In this document: positions 31,431 to 44,200 of the stretch, piece after piece | Layout of the letters: every line of letters starts with the position of its first letter | How positions within the stretch are numbered: the stretch's first letter is position 1 | Origin: Alopecurus myosuroides | Taxonomy: Eukaryota > Streptophyta > Magnoliopsida > Poales > Poaceae | Length of the DNA stretch: 64,000 bases | Assembly: GCA_028641055.1 (NCBI GenBank) | Contig: CM054062.1 | Coordinates: forward strand, 271,207,092 to 271,271,091 | Reading direction: 5' to 3' | The notes under the pieces: model-generated | What the model was told of the DNA's origin: nothing | The model's database searches: none | The model's input: the letters and a program-made list of their open reading frames with translations, nothing else | Program-made: the position numbers and the translations under genes

Positions 31431-34400
31431 CTACAAGATGGCTAATATAGCCTTATTTTTGTGAATGAAATAATCCTCAGGATAGAATTTGCGGAGGTGC
31501 GCAACGTTCCATGGGTTGGAGTAGATGCCACCAGTCGTCGGGTTCTTCACTCGATAGGCGCCACTCGGGATAACTTCGTGTATTATGAAGGGTCCTTCCC
31601 ATGGTGGTTCGAGCTTGTGTCCTTCCTTCTGCTTAAGCCGCAGCACCAAATCTCCGATCACGAAAGCTCTGTGGTGTATACGGCGACTGTGATAGTTTCG
31701 CAACGACTGTTGGTATACTGCAGATCTTGCGAGTGCAATCTCGCATATCTCGTCGAGTGTGTCCATATCTTCCGTGAGTGCCCTGTTAGAGGTTTCTTCG
31801 CTGTAAGCAACGACTCGTGGGGCGCTGAATTTGACATCCTCGGGAAGGACAGCTTAAGCCCCATATACCATGAAAATGGCGTGTATTTTGTTGATCGGTT
31901 TGGGGTTGTGCGGAGGCTCCATAGCACGGAGGGTAGCTCTTCTTCCCAATGTCCTGCTGCTGGGTGTAGGCGGTCGAGTAGCCGTTTCTTTATGCCAACT
32001 GAAACCAATCCGTTGGATCGTTCGACCTGGCCGTTGGTTTGCGAACGAGATACTGAAGCGAAACTGAAGGTGATTCCCTTTTCTTCACATAACTGTTGTG
32101 TTTCCTTGGCAGTGAAGTTGCTGCCATTGTCGGTGATGATGTTGTGTGGTATGCCAAATCTGCACACAATGGAATCGAGGAATTTTACGGCGCATTGGGC
32201 GCTAGCCGAAGTGACTGGCATCACTTCGATCCACTTTGTGAATTTGTCGACTGCGACAAGCAAGTGTGTATATCCTCCGGGTGTAGACTTGCGTAATGGT
32301 CCTACCATGTCTAGCCCCCATTGTGCAAAGGGCCAGGCGATTGGTATCATGTGTAGTTCAGTGGCAGGGGCGTGTGGTTTGGGCGCAAATCGATGGCAAG
32401 CGTTGCACCGGTCGACTACGTCCTTTGCGTCTCTGGCTGCTGTAAGCCAGTAGAATCCTGCTCGAAAAGCTTAGCCCATGATTGCCTTCCAGCTGGCGTG
32501 GTGTCCACAATCTCCTTGATGTATGTCTTGCAGCAACTCTTTGCCATCTTCGGGTGCTATGCATCTCTGCAGTATTCCTGAGATGCTTTGTTTGTATAAC
32601 TCTCCGTTGAGTACCCAAAAAGATTTGTTGTGTCGTACTATCTGTCGAGCCTCGTGAGCATCTGCTGGGAGCTGTTTGGTGGACAAGTAGTCGAGATATT
32701 TCTGCGTCCAGACTGACTCGACCAGAAAAACTTGTCTTGAAATACTGTGGCTGAGCTCGATAATAGCAACTTGCGGGCTGGCATCTGTCTCCAATGCTGC
32801 GGGTGCTCCTGCAGTCTTCTTGACCTTCACTGAACGTTTGGTCATCCTCTCGAAATATATTCCCGGTGGTATGGGTGTATTTGTGGACCCCATGTTAGCC
32901 AGCCTATCTGCTTCTTCGTTGCTGGATCTTGCGATGTGTTTCAGCTCACACCCTTTGAAACTTCCTTCGAGTAGATTATACATGTCCCGATAGGCAACCA
33001 TGTTTTCCGCGATAGCATCGCATTCCTTCATTGTCTGTTGTACGATGAGGTTGGAGTCGCCATAGATCATCAATCGGGTGGCTCCACATACGATCGCCAT
33101 CTTCATGCCATGTAGTAGGGCCTCGTATTCTGCGTCGTTGTTGGATGCTGGATCATCGGCTGGAAAGTCCAATCTCAGGACGTACCACAACTTGTCTCCT
33201 CTGGGTGATATGAGGACGATCCCAGATCCAGCTCCTTCATTCCTTTTGGACCCGTCAAAGTACATGATCCAGTTACTCGTGTATTCTGGCGGTCCAGGTG
33301 TTTGCAATTCTGTCCACTCGCTCAGGAATTCTACGAGTACCTGTGACTTCACGGAATTGCGTCCTACGTAGATGATGTCCCAGGCGCCTAGCTCGATGCT
33401 CCATTTTGCTATTCTTCCAGATGCCATGGGATTGTTCATGATAGTACCGATTGATGCGTCGTTTAGCACCGTTACGGTATGTTCCTGGAAGTAATGTTTG
33501 AGCTTGCGAGCTGTGAGGACGACCCCGTATGCGAGCTTCTGGTAATGAGGGTATCGCTGTTTGCACGGCGAAAGCACCTCGCTGATGTAGTAGATTGGCC
33601 TTTGAACTCCATATGCCTTGCCGTCCTCCGGCCGTTCGACCACGATGGCCGTGCTGATGACCTGATTTGTGGCGGCTAGGTATAGGTACAACAGCTCCCT
33701 TTCTTGTGGTGTTGCCAGAACACGCCTGCTCTGTAGCGTTCGCTTTAGATCTGCGAATGCCTGTTTTGGTTCGGGTGTCCACTCGAATTTAACTGTCTTT
33801 TTCAACAGCTTGTAGAAGGGTAGTGCTTGCTCGCCCAATCGTGGGATGAATCTGCTGAAGGCGGCTAGTCGCCCTGCGAGATGTTGCACCCCGCGAAGAT
33901 TGGTGGGTTCCTTCATTGTTAAGATCGCTTGTATCTTCTCTGGGTTGGCTTCAATTCCTCTAGCGGACACCAGGTACCCGGGAAGTTATCATACAGGGAC
34001 GCCGAAGACGCATTTTGTCGGGTTGAGCTTGATCCTGTATGCGTTTAGAGCATCGAATGTTTCTCTGATATCCTCGACGAGTGTGTCCTCTACTCGAGTG
34101 TTGATGACGATGTCGTCAACGTACACTTGTACGTTCTTTCCAATGAGCTTGGCGAGGCATTTTTGCATGCAGCGGTGATATGTCGCACCTGCGCTTTTGA
34201 GCCCAAAAGGCATTGTCGTGTAGTAGTATACACCATGAGGTGTAATGAATGCTGTCTTTTCCTCGTCTTACTTCTTCATCCTTATCTGGTTATATCCCGA
34301 GTAAGCATCTAGGAAGGAGAGGCGTTGGCAGCCTGCAGTGGAATCCACGATCTGGTCAATCCGCAGGAGGGGAAAGTTATCCTTGGGGAAGTGTTTGTTC

Positions 34401-34709
34401 AGCGACGTGTAGTCTATGCACACGCAAAGGATGTTAGTGTTCTTCTTTGGAACCAGCACTGGGTTTGCTAACCAAGTGGATTTTTTTTATCTCCGTGATG
34501 GATTTTGCTGCGAGTAGTCTGTTTACTTCTTCTTCGAGCGCTTTCTGCTTTGGCTCTGAGAACCGTCGGGTGGTCTACTTGATGGGTTTGGCGTCTTTGT
34601 AGACTTCGAGTGAGTGCTCGGCAAACTCCCTGGGTATTCCTGGCATATCTGAGGGCTGCCAGGCGAAAATTTCCCAGTACTCACGGAGGAGTTCGACGAG
34701 CGCGCTTTC
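31431..34709 (-). pseudogene. pol: pol of E: reverse transcriptase to integrase, broken
   Basis: Reverse transcriptase motifs: IDYTSLNKHFPKD, YSGYNQIRM, MPFGLKSAGATY and YVDD (plus-strand about 34111-34122). Two RNase H domains follow, the second with YFDGSKRNEG, AEYEALLHG and GDSNLIV. The integrase has HQGDCGHH, LDMVGP, TDNGSNF, NGQVERSN and PPWEGPF. Breaks include stop or frame changes near 34265, 33985, 32475 and in the integrase C-terminal part near 31800, plus a TAG at 34575-34577. A TAG at 34710-34712 separates it from gag-protease at the same place as in F. The closing stop at 31431 is only about 240 bases from the stop of the convergent gene. Confidence 0.88.
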
Positions 34710-34712
34710 CTA

Positions 34713-37194
34713 TGCTGGCGAGAGGGTAGTGGAAACCATCGCCGTTTTTGCAGAATCTGTCGGGTGCACTTGGTGTTTGCGAGTGTCGATGTTGGCACTA
34801 AACTCTAGCTCTGGGGCATTCTTCTTCGTGAGGGGCATCACGGAGTGGTCCGTGGTTTTTGCTATCTCCTCTAGTTCCTCCTGCATCCCGAAAGATTTGG
34901 CGATCTCGTTGAACTCAATGTCGCACTTGTTAGATTTTTGGAAATCGCCATCGATGGTGATTGTGCCATATTCTCCGGGTAGCTTGAGCTTCAGATATGC
35001 ATAGTGTGGTACTGCCATGAATCTTGCGAACGCTGTTCGACCAAGAATGGCGTGGTACTGTGAGGGCCAGTCGACTACTTCGAAGTCGAGAAATTCTCTC
35101 TTGTAATAACGTCGGTTGCCTAACACCACCTCCAAATTAATTGTTCCGAGTGGGCGGATCTCTTTTCCTGGAACGATCCCGTGGAAGGGTGTCTCTAATT
35201 CTACGAGTCCGTCAAGGTTCCTGTTCATCCGACGGAGTGTGTCCGCGTAGATGATGTTGATGCCTCTGCCCCCATCCATGAATACGCGAGCCAGTTCGTA
35301 ATTACCAATTTGCGCTTGGATTACCAGTGCAGCGTGTCCTGGTCATTAGACTCGTGGGGGGTGGTCTTCCTTGGAGAAAGTGGTTGATTGATATGCCATC
35401 TTCAGGTACTCGGGCCTTGCAGGTGGGGTTTGCACAGCCATGCACAACTGTCGTGTGTTTGTCTTCTGGACCCTGCGGGACGGGCAGACCTTTTGTATCA
35501 TCCCTAAAAGTCCTGCGGGGTTCGGTATGCGTTACCTCCCGCGTTGGCGACGGGCGGCGCAGGTAGTGCGGCTAGCATCGCGTTTTGGTTTCCTGGTGGA
35601 GGTAGGGGTTGTGGCAGTTGTAATCCTTGGTGTCCTCCTCCTGGAAGCTGCGGGTAGCCTTGACTAACTGTTGTTCTGTTTTTCTTCGAAAAGGCCTCAT
35701 GAATGTCGCGGAACTTTCGGCAATCCTTGAGAAGGTGTGTTGCCTTAGTTTTGCATGTGCGCTTATCTGTAAATAGATGTAGCGTGAAGTATCCGTCGTG
35801 GTCCTCCTCGGGAGTCTTATCCTCTGCCTTAGGTTTCCATTCGCGATTTCCGCGGCGCCCACTATCGCGATTTCGTGTGAATTATGCCACCACTAGTTCT
35901 TCTCGGTCGTCGTGATCGTAATACTTCCTTATTTTCTTTCGACCATGGCGATCGTCTTCAGGTGCGGGCGAGGATGCCCTCTCGTTGCGCACTGAGTCCT
36001 CTCCGTTTGCCCACCTATCCGCTATGATCATTAGCTCTCCAATAGTTTTGGGCGCAGCTCGTCCCAGCTCTTCTCTGAAAGCAGTTCGCCGAGCGCCCTT
36101 CGCGAAAGCTTCGACTGCTACTTCCTCTAATATGTTTTCTGCTGTGTTCCTAAGTGTGGTCCATCGCTGGATATATTCGCGAGTGGACTCGCCACTCTTC
36201 TGCTTGCAGGCTCGCAGTTCCTCGATGGTCGCTGGTCTTTTGTATGTTGCTTGGAAGTTTTTGCAGAAATCGAAGTGTAGGTCGTCCCATGACCCGTAGC
36301 AGGACTTCGGTCTCTCTTCAAGCCAACTGCGTGCCGCTCCTACCAGGTGCAGGTTGAGGTACTGCATAGCCGTATTCTTGTTCCCACGTTGGCATTTTAC
36401 TGACGTGAGGTAATCCGACAGCCATGACGAAGGTTCGAGTGAACCATCGTATTTTGTTACTTCCGTGCTGAGTTTGAATATTTTGGGTAGAGGCGCATCA
36501 CGGATGCTGCGAGCGAAGCATAGCGCGCCGTAGGTTTCATCATCAGAAGAGCCGGATGAGGAACGCGCACGGTTCCTTGCTGCTCTCCCCTTGTCCACTT
36601 TATTTTGCGCGATATCTGATCGCGCATTGTATCCTGGTTGGTCGCGATCGGTTTCCTTCCTTGGTTCCTTGCTGCGATTTCACGAGCGGCTGCTATGATG
36701 TCGCGAGCCGCGGTCTCGATTCCTCGGGCTACCTTCGCTACTAATCCGGCTATCATCACGTCGCCGGGCTTCTATTCCTCGACCACGGCGAGGTGATTTT
36801 CCCTCCTGGGCGAAGTACTCCTACGCCTGCGGGATGCTTCTTTTTCCTTCTGTGCGGCTGCTTTCCTGCGATCATATGAGGCAAGCTTTGAGGCTGCCAT
36901 GCCCAATCCCTTCTGAACTTTCTTGTATTGCTCTGCTCGGGGGTCGTTTTCCCCTGGTTGATTTATCTGCATGTAGGTTGCTGCAGCCAGGACCGCGGCG
37001 GCGAGAGTTTGCGGATAAATGTTTCCGTCCTCGTCGACCCGCATAAGGGACGGTCCGAGTGACTTGCTGATTCCGGTTAAGGATTCGTCATCCATGGTTG
37101 CGGTTCTTGAGGTGTATCCTTTCCTTGCGGGACGATTCCCGACAGAAGGTGTTAAGGACAGCGCGGCCCGGCGTTGCCTCGACTCGTCCGCCAT
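34713..37194 (-). pseudogene. gag: gag and protease of E, broken
   Basis: The ATG at 37194 starts a basic N-terminal part. A stop at about 36772 divides it from the capsid-type core (36598-35882: KYDGSLEPSSWLSDY, YIQRWTTLRNTAEN). A Cys-containing block (RTCKTKATHLLKDC) near 35700 may be a degenerate zinc knuckle. The protease has FMDGGRGINIIYADTL, an unusual R-G after DGG, followed by the ILGRTAF motif. The region ends at the TAG at 34710-34712. Confidence 0.82.
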
Positions 37195-37860
37195 TCTCTC
37201 CTTATTGGCTAGATCTATGCGAGCTTCCTTGATTGCCGGTAGCCGCTCTCACTAGATGATAGTAGTAGGCGGTCATGTCTTCGTGAGGAGCTCCGACTGC
37301 AGGTAGTTTTCTTGTGCGGATAGCCTCCTTTGCTCGAACCCAAGCGTCTCGCGAGACGCCGATCTCAGCGCGTTCCCTTGCGTTGTGTTCAGTTTCCTCG
37401 GGTGGATCTCCTGATCCTGCCATGCAGATCTGAGCCAGATATGGCTCGCGGGTCCTAGGCGTAACTTGGAAGGTTTTCCTGATCCGAGAAGGTTCCTCCG
37501 TGGAGAGGGTATGGAAGTTACTCGTGTTGAGGCGGATGGATTCGCCGCTTTTTGCCAAGTCACGATCTGCGTGGTAGGGTCGCGAATCGACAGCTCCTGG
37601 GCTGGAGATCGATTCAGATCCCGATCCTTCGGGGAAGTGAAGGATCCCATCCTTGTTGGTGTAGAACTTGAAGCTCCCGAACGTCAGGGTGATGCTTTTC
37701 TCCAGATCGCTGAATACCGGGCGTGATTCCGGCGAGGGAGGGGTGACGACGACTGACCCGATTCGGATTGGATTGGTCGGAGTCGAAGTCGCGGGGTTCC
37801 AACGTGAGTTGGTTGTCGATGAAGCCGAAGATGCCGGAGATCCAGCGCCCGCCGTTCCCA

Positions 37861-37872
37861 CAGACGGCGCCA
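37861..37872 (-). other. Primer binding site of E
   Basis: The minus strand reads TGGCGCCGTCTG just after the 5' LTR. The first nine bases fit the 3' end of plant tRNA-Asp; the following ones do not. Confidence 0.65.
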
Positions 37873-37874
37873 AT

Positions 37875-38364
37875 TGTCGAATCTGCATCTCAACAAGTCC
37901 CTCGGGTGAACCAATAGGGTTTCTATTAGGAGAACCTGTGAGCGCTGGTGATAATCGTAGGCTAGACAGGGGCACGGTTACCTAGGTTCGGGGCCCTCGT
38001 AGAGGTAAAACCCTTACTCCTGCCTCTGTCGATCTGTATTCACAAGTAGATCGGTTACAATGGGGGGTTGCTCAAGTCGAGAGTATGGTCCCGATCTCAA
38101 GGCTTGGTGGTGCGGTATTTCTTGTCCCCCTCCTGGTGGTTCTCCTGGCCTTATATAGGTGGCCAGGTATCAAATCACACCCGGGGAGAACTCGAACATT
38201 AACCCTAAGTGGGTTACAAGTTTCCGAACTTGACCCGCAAGGCTTTGCGGGTGGGCTTCAACTGGGCCTTCTAGAGTAGTATAAGGCATCTCCTCTTGGG
38301 CTCAAGTCCTGGGCCTAGGACCGGGTATCCTTACTCGACAGGTCCAAGGTCCATCCCTTCGTCA
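37875..38364 (-). repeat. 5' LTR of E (right copy, 490 bp)
   Basis: It matches 7709-8199 with about 25 differences. The minus-strand TATA is at 38149-38159. GGGGG follows at 38365-38369. Confidence 0.9.
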
Positions 38365-38369
38365 GGGGG

Positions 38370-39122
38370 CGCTCTTGTGAAATCTAGTTGTCTTGTGACG
38401 TACTGTATTTTGTGTTTTCCATTCGTTGACATTTGCATACACCTTCCAAAATATAGACACTCCTCCATGGTATTTGATTGTTGGCAGGCACCCGAGGATT
38501 CGGTTAGCCATGGTTTGTGTAAGATGGATGGGAGGAGTGTCAAACATTTTAATACCTCTATTAATAAAATAAAAGCTCTAGCACATGAGTGATCCATGCT
38601 TCCCTCTTCGAAGTGCCTTTATTTTACTTTTATGTTGAGTCTCCATCTTCTAACTTTATGCACAGTTGAGCAGAGCATATTTGACATTCTGAGTTTTATG
38701 TTCACTTGTCCCAGAAACATTATTAATTTATTCATGATGTGTTATTGCTTGTTCTCTAACTATTTGTTCTAGTCCTCCTCATGAAACTTTGAAGGTGTCC
38801 TGGAATTTATGTTTTGCCCCACTCTTAAGGACTTGCGAAATATCACTTTGCCATGCTTCATTTATACTTCAAACAAACGTATATCTTTCTTTGCATTGTT
38901 ATTCATGATCTTTTATTTGAGTTACTTATCATGATGCAAGGTGATTTCTATTCTTTATTATTAAAGTTCTATTATCATGCTTGTGTTAAAAGTTCTATGA
39001 TCTCAGCTTACATATGCTTTTATATTATGATGATCAAGTTTATGTTGGTAGCATGTCACCTAAGAAATTATGTTTTTTTATCGTTTACCTACTCGAGGAC
39101 GAGTAGGAACTAAGCTTGGGGA
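38370..39122 (+). other. 3' untranslated internal region of element C, right piece
   Basis: This AT-rich, non-coding continuation of 7091-7708 ends in AAGCTTGGGGAT, the purine tract before the LTR at 39123. Confidence 0.6.
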
Positions 39123-40638
39123 TGTTGATACGCCATAAATGTATCCGTAATTTCTGATGTTCCATGTTGTTTTCTTATTGTTTACCACATGTTTTATATA
39201 CACTTTATGTCATTTTTATCGATTTTCCGTACTAACCTATTAACAAGATGCCACAGAGCTAATTCCCTATTTTCTGTTTTTTAGTTTCAGAAAATTTGTT
39301 CTAGAAGTATTCTCGGAATTGGAAAATTCGAAGCCCGGAAGTCTTAGAATTCCCGAAGGTTCCACGGAGTCCCGAAGAGACCCGGAGGGGGGCCTGGGGT
39401 GGTGTGGGGCCCGAGGCCTCCACCGCATTTGCCCTTTCGCCTATTTAATCCCACAAAGCGTAAACCCTAGATATATTCCACTTCTCCCCAAAACATACCG
39501 GAGGCCGCCGTCATCGTCATCCCGAGATCGGGAGGGTTCTCGAGCTCTCCCCAGCACCCTGTCGGGAGGGAAATTCATCACCGGGGGGGTCTACACCACC
39601 ATGCTTTCCTCCGAAGTGATGCGCGAGTAGTTCATCGCTGGATTGCGGGTCCTTAACAGTAGCTAGATGATTGTTCTCTCCATTTTGTACCTCATGTTTA
39701 GATCTTGTGAGCTGCCTAACATGGTCAATATTATCTTTATGTAATGCTACATGTTGTGTTTGCTGGGATATGATGAATGTTGAATGCTATGTCTTCTGAT
39801 TATCAATCTATCATGTTATCTTCATGCATATTTTATTTATGATCTTGCATTCTCTCGCTGTTAGTAGATTCTTGGGCCAAGTAGATGCTAGTAACTCCAA
39901 GAGGGAGTATTTATGCTCGATAGTAGGTTCATGCCTCCTTTGCATCTGTGCTCGAGTGACAGAAACGTGATGGATGGAGGATGTGCTGTTGCCACTAGGG
40001 AGAAAACAACAATGCGTTTTCTAAGGATGATGTTATTGTTTACATTACACACTTTGCTTACTGCAATTATCTGTTGCTTGCAACTTAATACCCAACGTTT
40101 GTTCGGATATATTCAGAGGGTGGATTATTAGTCATAGATACAGTTGGATAACGGTCTATGTATTTTGTTGTAATGACCGCATGAATCACATAGTAATCTT
40201 TATGTCTTGCATACGCACTACGGTGCAACCTTCATTTCTGTCAATTGCTCAGCTGTAATTTGTTCACCACACATGTTATTTATCTTTCACAGAGAGACAT
40301 TACTAGTGAACTATGGACCCTGGTCCTTTTTCCTCATACTGATAAACATCTACTGTTTTCCACACCATACGTTTAACCTATTTGTGTTCAGCAAAACCAG
40401 TGAGATTGACAACCTCACTGCTTTGTTGGGGCAAAGTGATTTGATTGTGTTGTGTAGGTTCCACGTTGCTTCTGAACCGGTAGTGTGCCCTGCCATCTCA
40501 GCTGCTTCATCCTTCTGAAGTTACTCCTTCCTCATACTGGTCGATTCAACCTTGGTTTCTTTTCGAGAGAAACTTGTCGCTGCACTCTTCATACCTTCCT
40601 GTTGGGATCTCCCAACGAACGTGTGATCACACGCATCA
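39123..40638 (+). repeat. 3' LTR of element C (Athila-like, 1516 bp)
   Basis: It starts TGTTGATACGCC and ends CACACGCATCA. Blocks such as GTCATAGATACAGTTGG and GAGATTGACAACCTCAC are familiar from Athila-like cereal LTRs. It has a CTATTTAATCCC promoter-like box near 39440. The 5' LTR is not in the window. Confidence 0.7.
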
Positions 40639-41278
40639 AGCATCCAACAGTTACGTCCTTTTTACACTTGATTCAATTATATGTAAACATCATTGAGATC
40701 ATGAAATAAATCTGCCGGAATTCATGCATTTTTGTCTATTCTGTCTTTGCTTTTCAAAGCATACTTCCGTCTTATCTATTTCCCAATGATCTTTCAATTT
40801 TCTTCAATGTTAACCCGAATTTTTCTTGCGTGCTCAGAGTTATAAAACTGAATGTTTCTTTAGTCCAAGGAGGCTTAAGAACCCCAGTGCCTATGTGCCT
40901 GAGGTTCATACTTTTCAAAATTCCTTATTCAGCCCTAAGTATTATCTGATTGTTTGTGGTGTTGGGTCACTGGAATTAGTAAGTAAAAGTGCCAAGGTAT
41001 AAACCATGATTCCGAGTTTTGACTGATAGGTTTATTAACCCAGTCACTTGGCATGAACATTGCATACTTTCGAGCCACTTCAACACTAAGGAAACTTAAA
41101 GCATACAAACCAGAGAACTTAGAAGGAAAGGAATTAGAACTCTGAAAAAACTTGCAAAGACTAAAAATTTACTGCAAAGGATAAAAACTTGTTCATACAA
41201 AAGATAGAATCCATTACAATTGATATTACATTGTAAGTGTAATATTGCTTTCTCTTTGGCTAAATGGATATGCAGGAA

Positions 41279-44200
41279 CTATACGGCATATTCGTATTCG
41301 TCGTCGTCCTCATCGCTGTCGCTCGGGTTCTCCAGAGTTGTCGGAATTTCTTCCTCCGGGTAGAACGTTGAGGTAGACACCATCCGAGGTATCTTGGAGG
41401 CATGCCCCTTGATAGAGTCGAAGATTTCTGCCCACTAAGAGTCCGTGTATCCTTGCGGAATACGGTGGCAATGCGCCAGGATTTGATGGTGGTATAATGC
41501 ATACGCATTAGCCCAAGGGCCATGTGCACACCACCAAGAGCAGCAGATTGGAGCCAAGACTCCCTCTGGTTCGCCACCTCTACAATTGCCTCCGGGAGCT
41601 TGATGACTTCCGAGTATTCGCAAGCTTTGTCCGGAATGCACTTGTTGATAAGTAGCATCCCAGCATTTTTTAGCTGGTGAAGAATGACCCGAAAGCCTTG
41701 ATTCTGTCAATCTGAGTGAGAAGAGGATTCCCTTCTGTTAAGAAAACCGAGAAAGGTTAAAAAAAACACAGAAGGAGGGAAAGAAGGCATTTTGCAAAGT
41801 ATGAGACAAAACTTGCTAAAAGTACAAAGACTTACCAAGAATTTTATCCGTCTCAACTCCTTCTTCAAGACTTTGGTTGAGGGCATTCTCAAGGTCCCGG
41901 ATAGTCCCCTGATCCTTCTCAGCTTGAGAGGAAGCTCGGGACTCGGCCAATCCCAAGGCCAGCTGGCTCGCCTCGAGATCTTTCTGGAGCTTTACAGTCA
42001 TTTTGTAAAGCTCCGAGTTTTCTTTGCGGAGGGTTTCGGCATTGCGAGCATCATCATCTATTTGTTTGGCCTTAGCCAAAGAAGCTGAGAAGAAAAATAG
42101 ACGAAGGATTAAAAACTCAGAAAAATACTTAGAAAAAATTCAGAATCAGAATCAAGGAATGAAAAAGCATGCTTACGTGTTGTCTGCTTCAGCTGCTTCT
42201 GGATCTCGGTCAATTCTGAGTCCTTCTCATTGAGGATACCAAGAAGATATTTTACTTCTTGGTTCTTAATGGTGAGCTTCTCAGAAACTTCCACATTTAT
42301 ATTTTCGGCAGTTTGCTGAAAAGTATACAAAGGAAAAGTTTGCTTAGGCAAAACAAGCAGGCATAAGGGAAAAGCATTAAGACAAAAACAAAACGAATGG
42401 TTTTGTATTAATACTTGGGGGCTAGAGATATTACCTTTCTCATCCTTTGCAAATCGCTTAAGTTCTCAGAGAATTCCTTGGCGTATTCCACAAAGGCAAT
42501 CCCCATGTGATGGATGTCGTCTTGCATGACCTAACGAGGCGAGAACACGTAATTATTCCGGACTACTAATCCACCTTTTGGCCAAGAGAGAATCAAGGGG
42601 GGCTGGACAAAAAAAAATTGCCCACGGATGAATGTATCCGAGTTCGTCAAAACAGGCTTCTTGTTTAACCTTGAACTTTTCATCAAAGGTTGGCATTGGT
42701 TCCGCCTCTGGAAACGTTGAAGGTCCGCCTTGTTCCGGTTCCACCCTTTCCCTCACATCCGTGTCGGATGTAACAAGCTGGGTGGTCTGCAAGGGATATT
42801 CGTTCCGACCAGCCGTGTTTTCCTCTCCAGCTGCCACTGGAGTATCGGAGGAGCCGCGGGGGATGGTTTTGGCCCCCTAAGAGCAATGGCTTTCATTTTC
42901 TTCCTACATTTCCCCTTCAAAGAGACAGGGGCAAGGCTAGAAAAGAGAAAGAACGAAATACCGAGATTCAGATTCCGAGAAAGACGCAGAAAAACGAGGA
43001 AAGACACGCAAGCATAAAAGTTCGAGCCTCACCTAGAAGTGGCGACGGATACTCCGTCGAGATCGATCACCTCTTGGCTAGAGGAGATCTTCTTGCGTTT
43101 CCGCCCACCAGCTGACTGAAAGCTGGCTTTTTGCGCCGCTAGTTCGTCGTCAGTGGAAAGCTCTGTCTGAGGAAGATCAAGAAGTTGAGAAGGAAATAAA
43201 AAACCCGGATTAGTATTGAAACATTCGAGACACGAAAAAACTCGGAAAATTCCCCAAAAGGCAAAATCATACCTTGGGAGCGGGGTTTCTGGCATGATAC
43301 ATTTGTCGTCTCTCCTCGTACTGATCACGAGTGGATACGAGCTGATTCACGCGTTTTTTGAATTCCTTCTTCGATAAGGCGGATTTTGTCGCCCTCATTG
43401 TATCATCTGGGCCCGTGTATTCACACATAATCCGACTACCTTGGAAGGAGAGAGGTTGAGTCCTCTGTCCAAACCAGCAAAGGACTGTGTCCATGCCGGT
43501 TAGAGGAGGGATCGAGGAGACGAGTTTCGCAATCCGTCTCTTCTCATCACGTCTGGAGACAGAATCTGGACCGCATCCAATGCACAATTGTCTTGAGGCG
43601 TGGCAACAGATTGATGAATGGAGGAATTCTTGTCTCCTTTCCAGGAGAAGGAACATCCATGTGATAAAAGAAGGAGCTCGTCCAAAACTTGAAGGACTCT
43701 GAGGTTTTGATTTTTGGAAACCATTCTTCCCTAAACCTACGGAGGTTGAAGGAGACAGTCCCGCAGGTCAGAAGAACACCTTCAGAGGTGTTCTGTTTCA
43801 CGTTGAAACTTTATTGAAAGAAATATAAGCGTGGTTCTATCCCTAAGTATCCCTCAAAAAGGGCCTGGAACCCGGCTAAGTATAGAATTGAGTTGGGTCG
43901 AAGGTTGTGGGGTTGGAAGTTATAGTGGTTGAGAATCTGTGTAAAAAAAGCGGATGGCGGAAAACCCATACCTCGAGCGATATGGGAACCCAGAACCACC
44001 CGTTCTTCGTCTTTCGAAGAAGGTTCGGTGTCGTCCTCGTCCAGACGCCATTTATCTTTCACGATAAATCTGTCCTTCTCCATGGCGTTAGGGAGAGCCG
44101 GGGCCTCGTTCCATTGGCTCCAGTTTTCGGCATCTCCTCCATCGTCTTCCTCGCCTCCATCGGTGACGGTGGCTGCAGTGCTGTCGCGTCATGAGTTGAA

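Larger units (their letters stand above)
7709..38364 (-). mobile_element. Complete Gypsy element E (Tat-like), with F and a CACTA element inside
   Basis: LTRs at 7709-8199 and 37875-38364 are flanked by a perfect 5-bp duplication GGGGG. The gag-pol order runs on the minus strand: primer site 37861-37872, gag-protease, then pol ending 31431. The antisense gene runs on the plus strand from 9410, then the purine tract and 3' LTR follow. After subtracting F (15.1 kb) and the CACTA element (2.6 kb), E is about 12.9 kb. About 25 differences between its LTRs, counted by eye, make it older than F, as the nesting requires. Confidence 0.9.
7091..40638 (+). mobile_element. Athila-like Gypsy element C, 3' part, split by element E
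   Basis: C is made of the non-coding blocks 7091-7708 and 38370-39122 and the 3' LTR 39123-40638. Element E accounts for what lies between. The end of the internal region has the motif ACTCGAGGACGAGTAGG and AAGCTTGGGGAT just before the LTR, which is characteristic of this group in cereals. The sequence right of 40638 belongs to element D, so C is inserted in D. The 5' half of C is not in the window. Confidence 0.6.

Noticed and set aside
37202..37975. Long open frame starting inside the 5' LTR of E
   Set aside because: It crosses the LTR end and primer site and continues into leader sequence. The gag start at 37194 with a proper ATG fits better.
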